NCBI GenBank assembly: GCA_035222895.1 | Contig: JAVYIG010002118.1 | Coordinates: 124,001-188,000 of the forward strand | DNA: 64,000 nucleotides | Origin: Strongylocentrotus droebachiensis | Taxonomy: Eukaryota > Echinodermata > Echinoidea > Camarodonta > Strongylocentrotidae | Direction of reading: 5' to 3' | Part shown: in pieces, positions 22,334 to 35,185 of the stretch | Position numbering within the stretch: position 1 is the stretch's first letter | Layout of the letters: each line of letters opens with the position of its first letter | Program-made: the position numbers and the translations under genes | Notes under the pieces: generated by a model | The model's input: the letters and a program-made list of their open reading frames with translations, nothing else | Told to the model about the DNA's origin: nothing | The model's database searches: none

Positions 22334-25015
22334 GTGGCCTGCGGCCGGTAGCGGTAGCCACAGAGCCATGTCCATTTTTAAAACTAGATTCAAAAGCCTC
22401 TTATTGCCAGGTTAACAACGTTTTTTTTCCATTTTCAATCATAATATCCTCGTTTAAATCACTCTCTACTGTCCCGTACTATCCCTTTCCTGCCTGTAAA
22501 CAACTCATTTGCAGCATGCATGCAATGAACGGTGTTTTACTCCTCCAATAAATTTAATAAAAGCGCCCTAATCTTGCACGAGGTGAGACAAAGGGCCTTT
22601 TACATTTGAAAGCATTTAACCCACCTCGCCTGTGTACCCGAGCAGAATTAAATAGTGCTCAACAATAAAAACCCACAGTCTTGGGTCAAGAGGTCTATAT
22701 TGGTTTGTTTATTTATTTATTTGTTTTAATTGACAGTGTACTATTACATATCAGGTATATTAGATACTCTGTTTTAAATACAATCAATTAGACTGTCGAG
22801 CAATTAATGAATTATATCTTCTGCTTCTTGTCCTAAAATCATATCTAATTACTGGTTTTTAAAACGGTATCATTTGAATTTCCATTTCCCAGCATTATTT
22901 TTGAACTGTCCCGAAATTGTTTTCCTTTCTTGAAATCAGACTACAGCCCCAGCCTATTCTTTACTTATGCATGGGATATTGAAAGGCCTTGTCCTCCCAG
23001 ACAAGGATAAAAAGCTTATTCAGTAGGCTACCTTTAGGGACAATACTTTAAAATAATGCTGTCATTGTTGCAATGTTAGGAATGCTATTATTACCTCTTT
23101 GGGAATCCACGTATTTGCCAAAAGTATTTGCTCAATGAAGGGAGGGTCGGATTTTTTTCTTCAATTCATTAATTGATGCCATGTCTGAAAGAGCTGAGTA
23201 GTTTGTTACGTAACTATTCAAAAATTGCAGGTGCAAGCTATTGAAAAGCCAAGCTTCCTTTATTCATTGGTGCCCTTTTGTAGAATTCGTAGCGTATACT
23301 AAATTGAATAGACCCGTGTTCTATTCATTATGCTATGTCAGGGCAGTGACCTATTGTCATATCACTTTAAGTTAAAGTCAGTAGTTCGCAGAATAAATGA
23401 AAATAACATAAAACCTCCCTAATATATCAGTAATATCAGTAACTGAAAGAAAAAAAATAGGGGCAATCTTGACAACATCGGACTACAAAAATAATAATAA
23501 ATATGCCTCCCGAAAGCGTGAAATCAGTAAATCGGCATATTGTGTAAAGTCATTAACATGCAGAAAGTGTTAAGAACAACAAACGAACCAGAGAGTAGCA
23601 GTGAGGCAAAGTGGTCTTGTGGATAAGGCTGATCGCTTCACAATGCAATGTATCCAGTTCGACTCCTAGTTTCTCCTTTATTTTTTTTAAAATTATTTTT
23701 CTTCACCCCATGATATTGACTTTCCATCTCTTTTTTAAAGGGGACACCCCCCCCCCCACCTCCTAAACAAAGGAGTAAATGACATGTGATACTATTTTCT
23801 TTTTTTTAAAAGCGACTTTTTGAATTACTTAGTCGTTAGAATACATCTTTTGCTACATCTACAACAATGCAATGTATCCGGTTCGACTCCCAGTTTCTCC
23901 TTTATTTTTTTTTAAATTATTTTTCTTCACCCCATGATATTGACTTTCCATCTCTTTTTTAAAGGGGACACCCCCCCCCCCCACCTCCTAAACAAAGGAG
24001 TAAATGACATGTGATACTATTTTCTTTTTTTTAAAAGCGACTTTTTGAATTACTTAGTCGTTAGAATACATCTTTTGCTACATCTACAACAATAAGTAGC
24101 AATATGAAAAAATGACATGTGATACTATTTTCTTTTTTTTTAAAGCGACTTTTTGAATTACTTAGTCGTTAGAATACATCTTTCGCTACATCTACAACAA
24201 TAAGTGGCAATATGAAAAAATGACATGTGATACTATTTCCTTTTTTTTTAAAGCGACTTTTTGAATTACTTAGTCGTTAGAATACATCTTTTGCTACATC
24301 TACAACAATGCAATGTATCAGGTTCGACTCCCAGTTTCTCCTTTATTTTTTTTAAAATTATTTTTCTTCACCCCATGATATTGACTTTCCATCTCTTTTT
24401 TAAAGGGGACACCCCCCCCCCCACCTCCTAAACAAAGGAGTAAATGACATGTGATACTATTTTCTTTTTTTTAAAAGCGACTTTTTGAATTACTTAGTCG
24501 TTAGAATACATCTTTTGCTACATCTACAACAATGCAATGTATCAGGTTCGACTCCCAGTTTCTCCTTTATTTTTTTTAAAATTATTTTTCTTCACCCCAT
24601 GATATTGACTTTCCATCTCTTTTTTAAAGGGGACACCCCCCCCCCCACCTCCTAAACAAAGGAGTAAATGACATGTGATACTATTTTCTTTTTTTTTAAA
24701 AGCGACTTTTTGAATTACTTAGTCGTTAGAATACATCTTTTGCTACATCTACAACAATAAGTGGTAATATGAAAAAATGACATGTGATACTATTTCCTTT
24801 TTTTTTAAAGCGACTTTTTGAATTACTTAGTCGTTAGAATACATCTTTCGCTACATCTACAACAATAAGTGGCAATATGAAAAAATGACATGTGATACTA
24901 TTTTCTTTTTTTTTAAAAGCGACTTTTTGAATTACTTAGTCGTTAGAATACATCTTTCGCTACATCTACAACAATAAGTATCAATATGAAAAAATACATA
25001 GAGATTGGCAGTGTG

Positions 25016-25411
25016 ACACATTTAGTCTAGTGGATAGGCAATTGCCTGGTAACTGTAAGGTATCGGGTTCGACACCCAGCTAGTGTTTTTTTTTTAATCT
25101 TTGAAAAAGAAAAACGTCTTTTGCTACATCTACACGATAAGTATCAATATGAAAAAATACATAGAGATTGGCAGTGTGACACATTTAGTCTAGTGGATAG
25201 GCAATTGCCTGGTAACTGTAAGGTATCGGGTTCGACACCCAGCTAGTGTTTTTTTTTAAATCTTTGAAAAAGAAAAAAGTCTTTTGCTACATCTACACGA
25301 TAAGTATCAATATAAAAAAATACATAGAGTTTGGCAGTGTGACACAATAGTCTATTGGATAGGCAATTGCCTGGTAACTGGAAGGTATCGGGTTCGACAC
25401 ACAGCAAGTGC
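25016..25411 (+). tRNA. tRNA-like trio of U8
   Basis: T1 25016-25086, T2 25179-25249, T3 25342-25411. Confidence 0.55.
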
Positions 25412-25547
25412 TTTTAAAAAAAAATCTTTATAATAGAAAAACTTATGTTAAACCCCTTTTTATCTCACTCAAAGTCCATATTTATTGCTATTTTTTTAAT
25501 TGATTGATACAATTTTTTTAATTTTTTTATAATTTTTTTTTGGTGGG

Positions 25548-25727
25548 TAGCTGGCGGACGTCAGCTAGCTGGCGGTCGTCAGCTAGCTGGCGGTCGTCAG
25601 CTAGCTGGCGGTCGTCAGCTAGCTGGCGGTCGTCAGCTAGCTGGCGGTCGTCAGCTAGCTGGCGGTCGTCAGCTAGCTGGCGGTCGTCAGCTAGCTGGCG
25701 GTCGTCAGCTAGCTGGCGGTCGTCAGC
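25548..25727. repeat. 18-bp minisatellite of U8, 10 copies
   Basis: Ten copies (180 bp). The first carries a private T-to-A change (GGCGGACGTCAGC), which would change one Asp to Val in the minus-strand frame. Confidence 0.95.
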
Positions 25728-28408
25728 GTGGCCTGCGGCCGGTAGCGGTAGCCACAGAGCCATGTCCATTTTTAAAACTAGATTCAAAAGCCTCTTATTG
25801 CCAGGTTAACAACGTTTTTTTTCCATTTTCAATCATAATATCCTCGTTTAAATCACTCTCTACTGTCCCGTACTATCCCTTTCCTGCCTGTAAACAACTC
25901 ATTTGCAGCATGCATGCAATGAACGGTGTTTTACTCCTCCAATAAATTTAATAAAAGCGCCCTAATCTTGCACGAGGTGAGACAAAGGGCCTTTTACATT
26001 TGAAAGCATTTAACCCACCTCGCCTGTGTACCCGAGCAGAATTAAATAGTGCTCAACAATAAAAACCCACAGTCTTGGGTCAAGAGGTCTATATTGGTTT
26101 GTTTATTTATTTATTTGTTTTAATTGACAGTGTACTATTACATATCAGGTATATTAGATACTCTGTTTTAAATACAATCAATTAGACTGTCGAGCAATTA
26201 ATGAATTATATCTTCTGCTTCTTGTCCTAAAATCATATCTAATTACTGGTTTTTAAAACGGTATCATTTGAATTTCCATTTCCCAGCATTATTTTTGAAC
26301 TGTCCCGAAATTGTTTTCCTTTCTTGAAATCAGACTACAGCCCCAGCCTATTCTTTACTTATGCATGGGATATTGAAAGGCCTTGTCCTCCCAGACAAGG
26401 ATAAAAAGCTTATTCAGTAGGCTACCTTTAGGGACAATACTTTAAAATAATGCTGTCATTGTTGCAATGTTAGGAATGCTATTATTACCTCTTTGGGAAT
26501 CCACGTATTTGCCAAAAGTATTTGCTCAATGAAGGGAGGGTCGGATTTTTTTCTTCAATTCATTAATTGATGCCATGTCTGAAAGAGCTGAGTAGTTTGT
26601 TACGTAACTATTCAAAAATTGCAGGTGCAAGCTATTGAAAAGCCAAGCTTCCTTTATTCATTGGTGCCCTTTTGTAGAATTCGTAGCGTATACTAAATTG
26701 AATAGACCCGTGTTCTATTCATTATGCTATGTCAGGGCAGTGACCTATTGTCATATCACTTTAAGTTAAAGTCAGTAGTTCGCAGAATAAATGAAAATAA
26801 CATAAAACCTCCCTAATATATCAGTAATATCAGTAACTGAAAGAAAAAAAATAGGGGCAATCTTGACAACATCGGACTACAAAAATAATAATAAATATGC
26901 CTCCCGAAAGCGTGAAATCAGTAAATCGGCATATTGTGTAAAGTCATTAACATGCAGAAAGTGTTAAGAACAACAAACGAACCAGAGAGTAGCAGTGAGG
27001 CAAAGTGGTCTTGTGGATAAGGCTGATCGCTTCACAATGCAATGTATCCAGTTCGACTCCTAGTTTCTCCTTTATTTTTTTTAAAATTATTTTTCTTCAC
27101 CCCATGATATTGACTTTCCATCTCTTTTTTAAAGGGGACACCCCCCCCCACCTCCTAAACAAAGGAGTAAATGACATGTGATACTATTTTCTTTTTTTTA
27201 AAAGCGACTTTTTGAATTACTTAGTCGTTAGAATACATCTTTTGCTACATCTACAACAATGCAATGTATCCGGTTCGACTCCCAGTTTCTCCTTTATTTT
27301 TTTTAAAATTATTTTTCTTCACCCCATGATATTGACTTTCCATCTCTTTTTTAAAGGGGACACCCCCCCCCCACCTCCTAAACAAAGGAGTAAATGACAT
27401 GTGATACTATTTTCTTTTTTTTAAAAGCGACTTTTTGAATTACTTAGTCGTTAGAATACATCTTTTGCTACATCTACAACAATAAGTAGCAATATGAAAA
27501 AATGACATGTGATACTATTTTCTTTTTTTTTAAAGCGACTTTTTGAATTACTTAGTCGTTAGAATACATCTTTCGCTACATCTACAACAATAAGTGGCAA
27601 TATGAAAAAATGACATGTGATACTATTTCCTTTTTTTTTAAAGCGACTTTTTGAATTACTTAGTCGTTAGAATACATCTTTTGCTACATCTACAACAATG
27701 CAATGTATCAGGTTCGACTCCCAGTTTCTCCTTTATTTTTTTTAAAATTATTTTTCTTCACCCCATGATATTGACTTTCCATCTCTTTTTTAAAGGGGAC
27801 ACCCCCCCCCCCCCACCTCCTAAACAAAGGAGTAAATGACATGTGATACTATTTTCTTTTTTTTAAAAGCGACTTTTTGAATTACTTAGTCGTTAGAATA
27901 CATCTTTTGCTACATCTACAACAATGCAATGTATCAGGTTCGACTCCCAGTTTCTCCTTTATTTTTTTTAAAATTATTTTTCTTCACCCCATGATATTGA
28001 CTTTCCATCTCTTTTTTAAAGGGGACACCCCCCCCCCCCACCTCCTAAACAAAGGAGTAAATGACATGTGATACTATTTTCTTTTTTTTTAAAAGCGACT
28101 TTTTGAATTACTTAGTCGTTAGAATACATCTTTTGCTACATCTACAACAATAAGTGGTAATATGAAAAAATGACATGTGATACTATTTCCTTTTTTTTTA
28201 AAGCGACTTTTTGAATTACTTAGTCGTTAGAATACATCTTTCGCTACATCTACAACAATAAGTGGCAATATGAAAAAATGACATGTGATACTATTTTCTT
28301 TTTTTTTAAAAGCGACTTTTTGAATTACTTAGTCGTTAGAATACATCTTTCGCTACATCTACAACAATAAGTATCAATATGAAAAAATACATAGAGATTG
28401 GCAGTGTG

Positions 28409-28804
28409 ACACATTTAGTCTAGTGGATAGGCAATTGCCTGGTAACTGTAAGGTATCGGGTTCGACACCCAGCTAGTGTTTTTTTTTTAATCTTTGAAAA
28501 AGAAAAACGTCTTTTGCTACATCTACACGATAAGTATCAATATGAAAAAATACATAGAGATTGGCAGTGTGACACATTTAGTCTAGTGGATAGGCAATTG
28601 CCTGGTAACTGTAAGGTATCGGGTTCGACACCCAGCTAGTGTTTTTTTTTAAATCTTTGAAAAAGAAAAAAGTCTTTTGCTACATCTACACGATAAGTAT
28701 CAATATAAAAAAATACATAGAGTTTGGCAGTGTGACACAATAGTCTATTGGATAGGCAATTGCCTGGTAACTGGAAGGTATCGGGTTCGACACACAGCAA
28801 GTGC
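28409..28804 (+). tRNA. tRNA-like trio of U9
   Basis: T1 28409-28479, T2 28572-28642, T3 28735-28804. Confidence 0.55.
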
Positions 28805-28940
28805 TTTTAAAAAAAAATCTTTATAATAGAAAAACTTATGTTAAACCCCTTTTTATCTCACTCAAAGTCCATATTTATTGCTATTTTTTTAATTGATTGA
28901 TACAATTTTTTTAATTTTTTTATAATTTTTTTTTGGTGGG

Positions 28941-29111
28941 TAGCTGGCGGTCGTCAGCTAGCTGGCGGTCGTCAGCTAGCTGGCGGTCGTCAGCTAGCTG
29001 GCGGTCGTCAGCTAGCTGGCGGTCGTCAGCTAGTTGGCGACCGCCAGGGTCGTCAGCTAGCTGGCGGTCGTCAGCTAGCTGGCGGTCGTCAGCTAGCTGG
29101 CGGTCGTCAGC
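28941..29111. repeat. 18-bp minisatellite of U9, 9 copies with the 27-bp variant
   Basis: Five standard copies, the 27-bp variant, then three: 171 bp. This matches U15 and differs from U1 (4 + variant + 4). Confidence 0.95.
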
Positions 29112-31130
29112 GTGGCCTGCGGCCGGTAGCGGTAGCCACAGAGCCATGTCCATTTTTAAAACTAGATTCAAAAGCCTCTTATTGCCAGGTTAACAACGTT
29201 TTTTTTCCATTTTCAATCATAATATCCTCGTTTAAATCACTCTCTACTGTCCCGTACTATCCCTTTCCTGCCTGTAAACAACTCATTTGCAGCATGCATG
29301 CAATGAACGGTGTTTTACTCCTCCAATAAATTTAATAAAAGCGCCCTAATCTTGCACGAGGTGAGACAAAGGGCCTTTTACATTTGAAAGCATTTAACCC
29401 ACCTCGCCTGTGTACCCGAGCAGAATTAAATAGTGCTCAACAATAAAAACCCACAGTCTTGGGTCAAGAGGTCTATATTGGTTTGTTTATTTATTTATTT
29501 GTTTTAATTGACAGTGTACTATTACATATCAGGTATATTAGATACTCTGTTTTAAATACAATCAATTAGACTGTCGAGCAATTAATGAATTATATCTTCT
29601 GCTTCTTGTCCTAAAATCATATCTAATTACTGGTTTTTAAAACGGTATCATTTGAATTTCCATTTCCCAGCATTATTTTTGAACTGTCCCGAAATTGTTT
29701 TCCTTTCTTGAAATCAGACTACAGCCCCAGCCTATTCTTTACTTATGCATGGGATATTGAAAGGCCTTGTCCTCCCAGACAAGGATAAAAAGCTTATTCA
29801 GTAGGCTACCTTTAGGGACAATACTTTAAAATAATGCTGTCATTGTTGCAATGTTAGGAATGCTATTATTACCTCTTTGGGAATCCACGTATTTGCCAAA
29901 AGTATTTGCTCAATGAAGGGAGGGTCGGATTTTTTTCTTCAATTCATTAATTGATGCCATGTCTGAAAGAGCTGAGTAGTTTGTTACGTAACTATTCAAA
30001 AATTGCAGGTGCAAGCTATTGAAAAGCCAAGCTTCCTTTATTCATTGGTGCCCTTTTGTAGAATTCGTAGCGTATACTAAATTGAATAGACCCGTGTTCT
30101 ATTCATTATGCTATGTCAGGGCAGTGACCTATTGTCATATCACTTTAAGTTAAAGTCAGTAGTTCGCAGAATAAATGAAAATAACATAAAACCTCCCTAA
30201 TATATCAGTAATATCAGTAACTGAAAGAAAAAAAATAGGGGCAATCTTGACAACATCGGACTACAAAAATAATAATAAATATGCCTCCCGAAAGCGTGAA
30301 ATCAGTAAATCGGCATATTGTGTAAAGTCATTAACATGCAGAAAGTGTTAAGAACAACAAACGAACCAGAGAGTAGCAGTGAGGCAAAGTGGTCTTGTGG
30401 ATAAGGCTGATCGCTTCACAATGCAATGTATCCAGTTCGACTCCTAGTTTCTCCTTTATTTTTTTTAAAATTATTTTTCTTCACCCCATGATATTGACTT
30501 TCCATCTCTTTTTTAAAGGGGACACCCCCCCCCCCCCACCTCCTAAACAAAGGAGTAAATGACATGTGATACTATTTTCTTTTTTTTAAAAGCGACTTTT
30601 TGAATTACTTAGTCGTTAGAATACATCTTTTGCTACATCTACAACAATGCAATGTATCCGGTTCGACTCCCAGTTTCTCCTTTATTTTTTTTAAAATTAT
30701 TTTTCTTCACCCCATGATATTGACTTTCCATCTCTTTTTTAAAGGGGACACCCCCCCCCCCACCTCCTAAACAAAGGAGTAAATGACATGTGATACTATT
30801 TTCTTTTTTTTTAAAAGCGACTTTTTGAATTACTTAGTCGTTAGAATACATCTTTTGCTACATCTACAACAATAAGTGGTAATATGAAAAAATGACATGT
30901 GATACTATTTCCTTTTTTTTTAAAGCGACTTTTTGAATTACTTAGTCGTTAGAATACATCTTTCGCTACATCTACAACAATAAGTGGCAATATGAAAAAA
31001 TGACATGTGATACTATTTTCTTTTTTTTTAAAAGCGACTTTTTGAATTACTTAGTCGTTAGAATACATCTTTCGCTACATCTACAACAATAAGTATCAAT
31101 ATGAAAAAATACATAGAGATTGGCAGTGTG

Positions 31131-31526
31131 ACACATTTAGTCTAGTGGATAGGCAATTGCCTGGTAACTGTAAGGTATCGGGTTCGACACCCAGCTAGTG
31201 TTTTTTTTTTAATCTTTGAAAAAGAAAAACGTCTTTTGCTACATCTACACGATAAGTATCAATATGAAAAAATACATAGAGATTGGCAGTGTGACACATT
31301 TAGTCTAGTGGATAGGCAATTGCCTGGTAACTGTAAGGTATCGGGTTCGACACCCAGCTAGTGTTTTTTTTTAAATCTTTGAAAAAGAAAAAAGTCTTTT
31401 GCTACATCTACACGATAAGTATCAATATAAAAAAATACATAGAGTTTGGCAGTGTGACACAATAGTCTATTGGATAGGCAATTGCCTGGTAACTGGAAGG
31501 TATCGGGTTCGACACACAGCAAGTGC
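31131..31526 (+). tRNA. tRNA-like trio of U10
   Basis: T1 31131-31201, T2 31294-31364, T3 31457-31526. Confidence 0.55.
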
Positions 31527-31662
31527 TTTTAAAAAAAAATCTTTATAATAGAAAAACTTATGTTAAACCCCTTTTTATCTCACTCAAAGTCCATATTTAT
31601 TGCTATTTTTTTAATTGATTGATACAATTTTTTTAATTTTTTTATAATTTTTTTTTGGTGGG

Positions 31663-31981
31663 TAGCTGGCGGTCGTCAGCTAGCTGGCGGTCGTCAGCTA
31701 GCTGTTGTTAACCTGGCAATAAGAGGCTTTTGAATCTAGTTTTAAAAATGGACATGGCTCTGTGGCTACCGCTACCGGCCGCAGGCCACGCTGACGACCG
31801 CCAGCTAGCTGACGACCGCCAGCTAGCTGACGACCGCCAGCTAGCTGACGACCGCCAGCTAGCTGACGACCGCCAGCTAGCTGACGACCGCCAGCTAGCT
31901 GACGACCGCCAGCTAGCTGACGACCGCCAGCTAGCTGGCGACCGCTAGCTGGCGGTCGTCAGCTAGCTGGCGGTCGTCAGC
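31663..31981. repeat. Rearranged minisatellite of U10
   Basis: Just over two plus-orientation copies (31663-31703), an inverted segment (31704 to about 31944) with the reverse-complemented flank plus 8 inverted 18-bp copies, then two plus-orientation copies to 31981. The plus-strand open frame across the inverted part is only the mirror image of the usual minus-strand frame. Confidence 0.95.
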
Positions 31982-32067
31982 GTGGCCTGCGGCCGGTAGC
32001 GGTAGCCACAGAGCCATGTCCATTTTTAAAACTAGATTCAAAAGCCTCTTATTGCCAGGTTAACAAC
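31704..32067. repeat. Inverted duplication (fold-back) in U10
   Basis: 31704-31789 is the exact reverse complement of the minisatellite 3' flank at 31982-32067 (GTTGTTAACC...GGCCAC against GTGGCC...GGTTAACAAC, 86 bp). The adjoining inverted 18-bp copies extend the pairing by about two repeats, giving arms of about 120 bp around a loop of about 115 nt made of further inverted repeats. No other unit has it. Confidence 0.93.
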
Positions 32068-34437
32068 GTTTTTTTTCCATTTTCAATCATAATATCCTCG
32101 TTTAAATCACTCTCTACTGTCCCGTACTATCCCTTTCCTGCCTGTAAACAACTCATTTGCAGCATGCATGCAATGAACGGTGTTTTACTCCTCCAATAAA
32201 TTTAATAAAAGCGCCCTAATCTTGCACGAGGTGAGACAAAGGGCCTTTTACATTTGAAAGCATTTAACCCACCTCGCCTGTGTACCCGAGCAGAATTAAA
32301 TAGTGCTCAACAATAAAAACCCACAGTCTTGGGTCAAGAGGTCTATATTGGTTTGTTTATTTATTTATTTGTTTTAATTGACAGTGTACTATTACATATC
32401 AGGTATATTAGATACTCTGTTTTAAATACAATCAATTAGACTGTCGAGCAATTAATGAATTATATCTTCTGCTTCTTGTCCTAAAATCATATCTAATTAC
32501 TGGTTTTTAAAACGGTATCATTTGAATTTCCATTTCCCAGCATTATTTTTGAACTGTCCCGAAATTGTTTTCCTTTCTTGAAATCAGACTACAGCCCCAG
32601 CCTATTCTTTACTTATGCATGGGATATTGAAAGGCCTTGTCCTCCCAGACAAGGATAAAAAGCTTATTCAGTAGGCTACCTTTAGGGACAATACTTTAAA
32701 ATAATGCTGTCATTGTTGCAATGTTAGGAATGCTATTATTACCTCTTTGGGAATCCACGTATTTGCCAAAAGTATTTGCTCAATGAAGGGAGGGTCGGAT
32801 TTTTTTCTTCAATTCATTAATTGATGCCATGTCTGAAAGAGCTGAGTAGTTTGTTACGTAACTATTCAAAAATTGCAGGTGCAAGCTATTGAAAAGCCAA
32901 GCTTCCTTTATTCATTGGTGCCCTTTTGTAGAATTCGTAGCGTATACTAAATTGAATAGACCCGTGTTCTATTCATTATGCTATGTCAGGGCAGTGACCT
33001 ATTGTCATATCACTTTAAGTTAAAGTCAGTAGTTCGCAGAATAAATGAAAATAACATAAAACCTCCCTAATATATCAGTAATATCAGTAACTGAAAGAAA
33101 AAAAATAGGGGCAATCTTGACAACATCGGACTACAAAAATAATAATAAATATGCCTCCCGAAAGCGTGAAATCAGTAAATCGGCATATTGTGTAAAGTCA
33201 TTAACATGCAGAAAGTGTTAAGAACAACAAACGAACCAGAGAGTAGCAGTGAGGCAAAGTGGTCTTGTGGATAAGGCTGATCGCTTCACAATGCAATGTA
33301 TCCAGTTCGACTCCTAGTTTCTCCTTTATTTTTTTTAAAATTATTTTTCTTCACCCCATGATATTGACTTTCCATCTCTTTTTTAAAGGGGACACCCCCC
33401 CCCCCACCTCCTAAACAAAGGAGTAAATGACATGTGATACTATTTTCTTTTTTTTAAAAGCGACTTTTTGAATTACTTAGTCGTTAGAATACATCTTTTG
33501 CTACATCTACAACAATGCAATGTATCCGGTTCGACTCCCAGTTTCTCCTTTATTTTTTTTTAAATTATTTTTCTTCACCCCATGATATTGACTTTCCATC
33601 TCTTTTTTAAAGGGGACACCCCCCCCCCCACCTCCTAAACAAAGGAGTAAATGACATGTGATACTATTTTCTTTTTTTTAAAAGCGACTTTTTGAATTAC
33701 TTAGTCGTTAGAATACATCTTTTGCTACATCTACAACAATAAGTAGCAATATGAAAAAATGACATGTGATACTATTTTCTTTTTTTTTAAAGCGACTTTT
33801 TGAATTACTTAGTCGTTAGAATACATCTTTCGCTACATCTACAACAATAAGTGGCAATATGAAAAAATGACATGTGATACTATTTCCTTTTTTTTTAAAG
33901 CGACTTTTTGAATTACTTAGTCGTTAGAATACATCTTTTGCTACATCTACAACAATGCAATGTATCAGGTTCGACTCCCAGTTTCTCCTTTATTTTTTTT
34001 AAAATTATTTTTCTTCACCCCATGATATTGACTTTCCATCTCTTTTTTAAAGGGGACACCCCCCCCCCACCTCCTAAACAAAGGAGTAAATGACATGTGA
34101 TACTATTTTCTTTTTTTTTAAAAGCGACTTTTTGAATTACTTAGTCGTTAGAATACATCTTTTGCTACATCTACAACAATAAGTGGTAATATGAAAAAAT
34201 GACATGTGATACTATTTCCTTTTTTTTTAAAGCGACTTTTTGAATTACTTAGTCGTTAGAATACATCTTTCGCTACATCTACAACAATAAGTGGCAATAT
34301 GAAAAAATGACATGTGATACTATTTTCTTTTTTTTTAAAAGCGACTTTTTGAATTACTTAGTCGTTAGAATACATCTTTCGCTACATCTACAACAATAAG
34401 TATCAATATGAAAAAATACATAGAGATTGGCAGTGTG

Positions 34438-34833
34438 ACACATTTAGTCTAGTGGATAGGCAATTGCCTGGTAACTGTAAGGTATCGGGTTCGACACCCA
34501 GCTAGTGTTTTTTTTTTAATCTTTGAAAAAGAAAAACGTCTTTTGCTACATCTACACGATAAGTATCAATATGAAAAAATACATAGAGATTGGCAGTGTG
34601 ACACATTTAGTCTAGTGGATAGGCAATTGCCTGGTAACTGTAAGGTATCGGGTTCGACACCCAGCTAGTGTTTTTTTTTAAATCTTTGAAAAAGAAAAAA
34701 GTCTTTTGCTACATCTACACGATAAGTATCAATATAAAAAAATACATAGAGTTTGGCAGTGTGACACAATAGTCTATTGGATAGGCAATTGCCTGGTAAC
34801 TGGAAGGTATCGGGTTCGACACACAGCAAGTGC
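34438..34833 (+). tRNA. tRNA-like trio of U11
   Basis: T1 34438-34508, T2 34601-34671, T3 34764-34833. Confidence 0.55.
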
Positions 34834-34969
34834 TTTTAAAAAAAAATCTTTATAATAGAAAAACTTATGTTAAACCCCTTTTTATCTCACTCAAAGTCCA
34901 TATTTATTGCTATTTTTTTAATTGATTGATACAATTTTTTTAATTTTTTTATAATTTTTTTTTGGTGGG

Positions 34970-35185
34970 TAGCTGGCGGTCGTCAGCTAGCTGGCGGTCG
35001 TCGTCAGCTAGCTGGCGGTCGTCGTCAGCTAGCTGGCGGTCGTCGTCAGCTAGCTGGCGGTCGTCGTCAGCTAGCTGGCGGTCGTCGTCAGCTAGCTGGC
35101 GGTCGTCGTCAGCTAGCTGGCGGTCGTCAGCTAGCTGGCGGTCGTCAGCTAGCTGGCGGTCGTCAGCTAGCTGGCGGTCGTCAGC
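34970..35185. repeat. Minisatellite of U11 with a 21-bp sub-block
   Basis: Eleven copies: one 18-bp copy, six 21-bp copies with an extra GTC (GGTCGTCGTCAGC), then four 18-bp copies; 216 bp. The 21-bp form occurs only here, so one 3-bp gain arose and spread locally. Confidence 0.95.

Larger units (their letters stand above)
20154..23530. repeat. Macrosatellite unit U7 (3377 bp)
   Basis: Standard unit with head 20228-20299, 3 L and 4 S modules. Confidence 0.95.
23531..26924. repeat. Macrosatellite unit U8 (3394 bp)
   Basis: Standard unit with head 23605-23676, 3 L and 4 S modules. Confidence 0.95.
26925..30308. repeat. Macrosatellite unit U9 (3384 bp)
   Basis: Standard unit with head 26999-27070, 3 L and 4 S modules. 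Its minisatellite layout is the same as in U15. Confidence 0.95.
30309..33178. repeat. Macrosatellite unit U10 (2870 bp, rearranged)
   Basis: Contracted unit with head 30383-30454, one L and two S modules, then a normal T trio. Its minisatellite carries an inverted duplication (separate entry). Confidence 0.95.
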
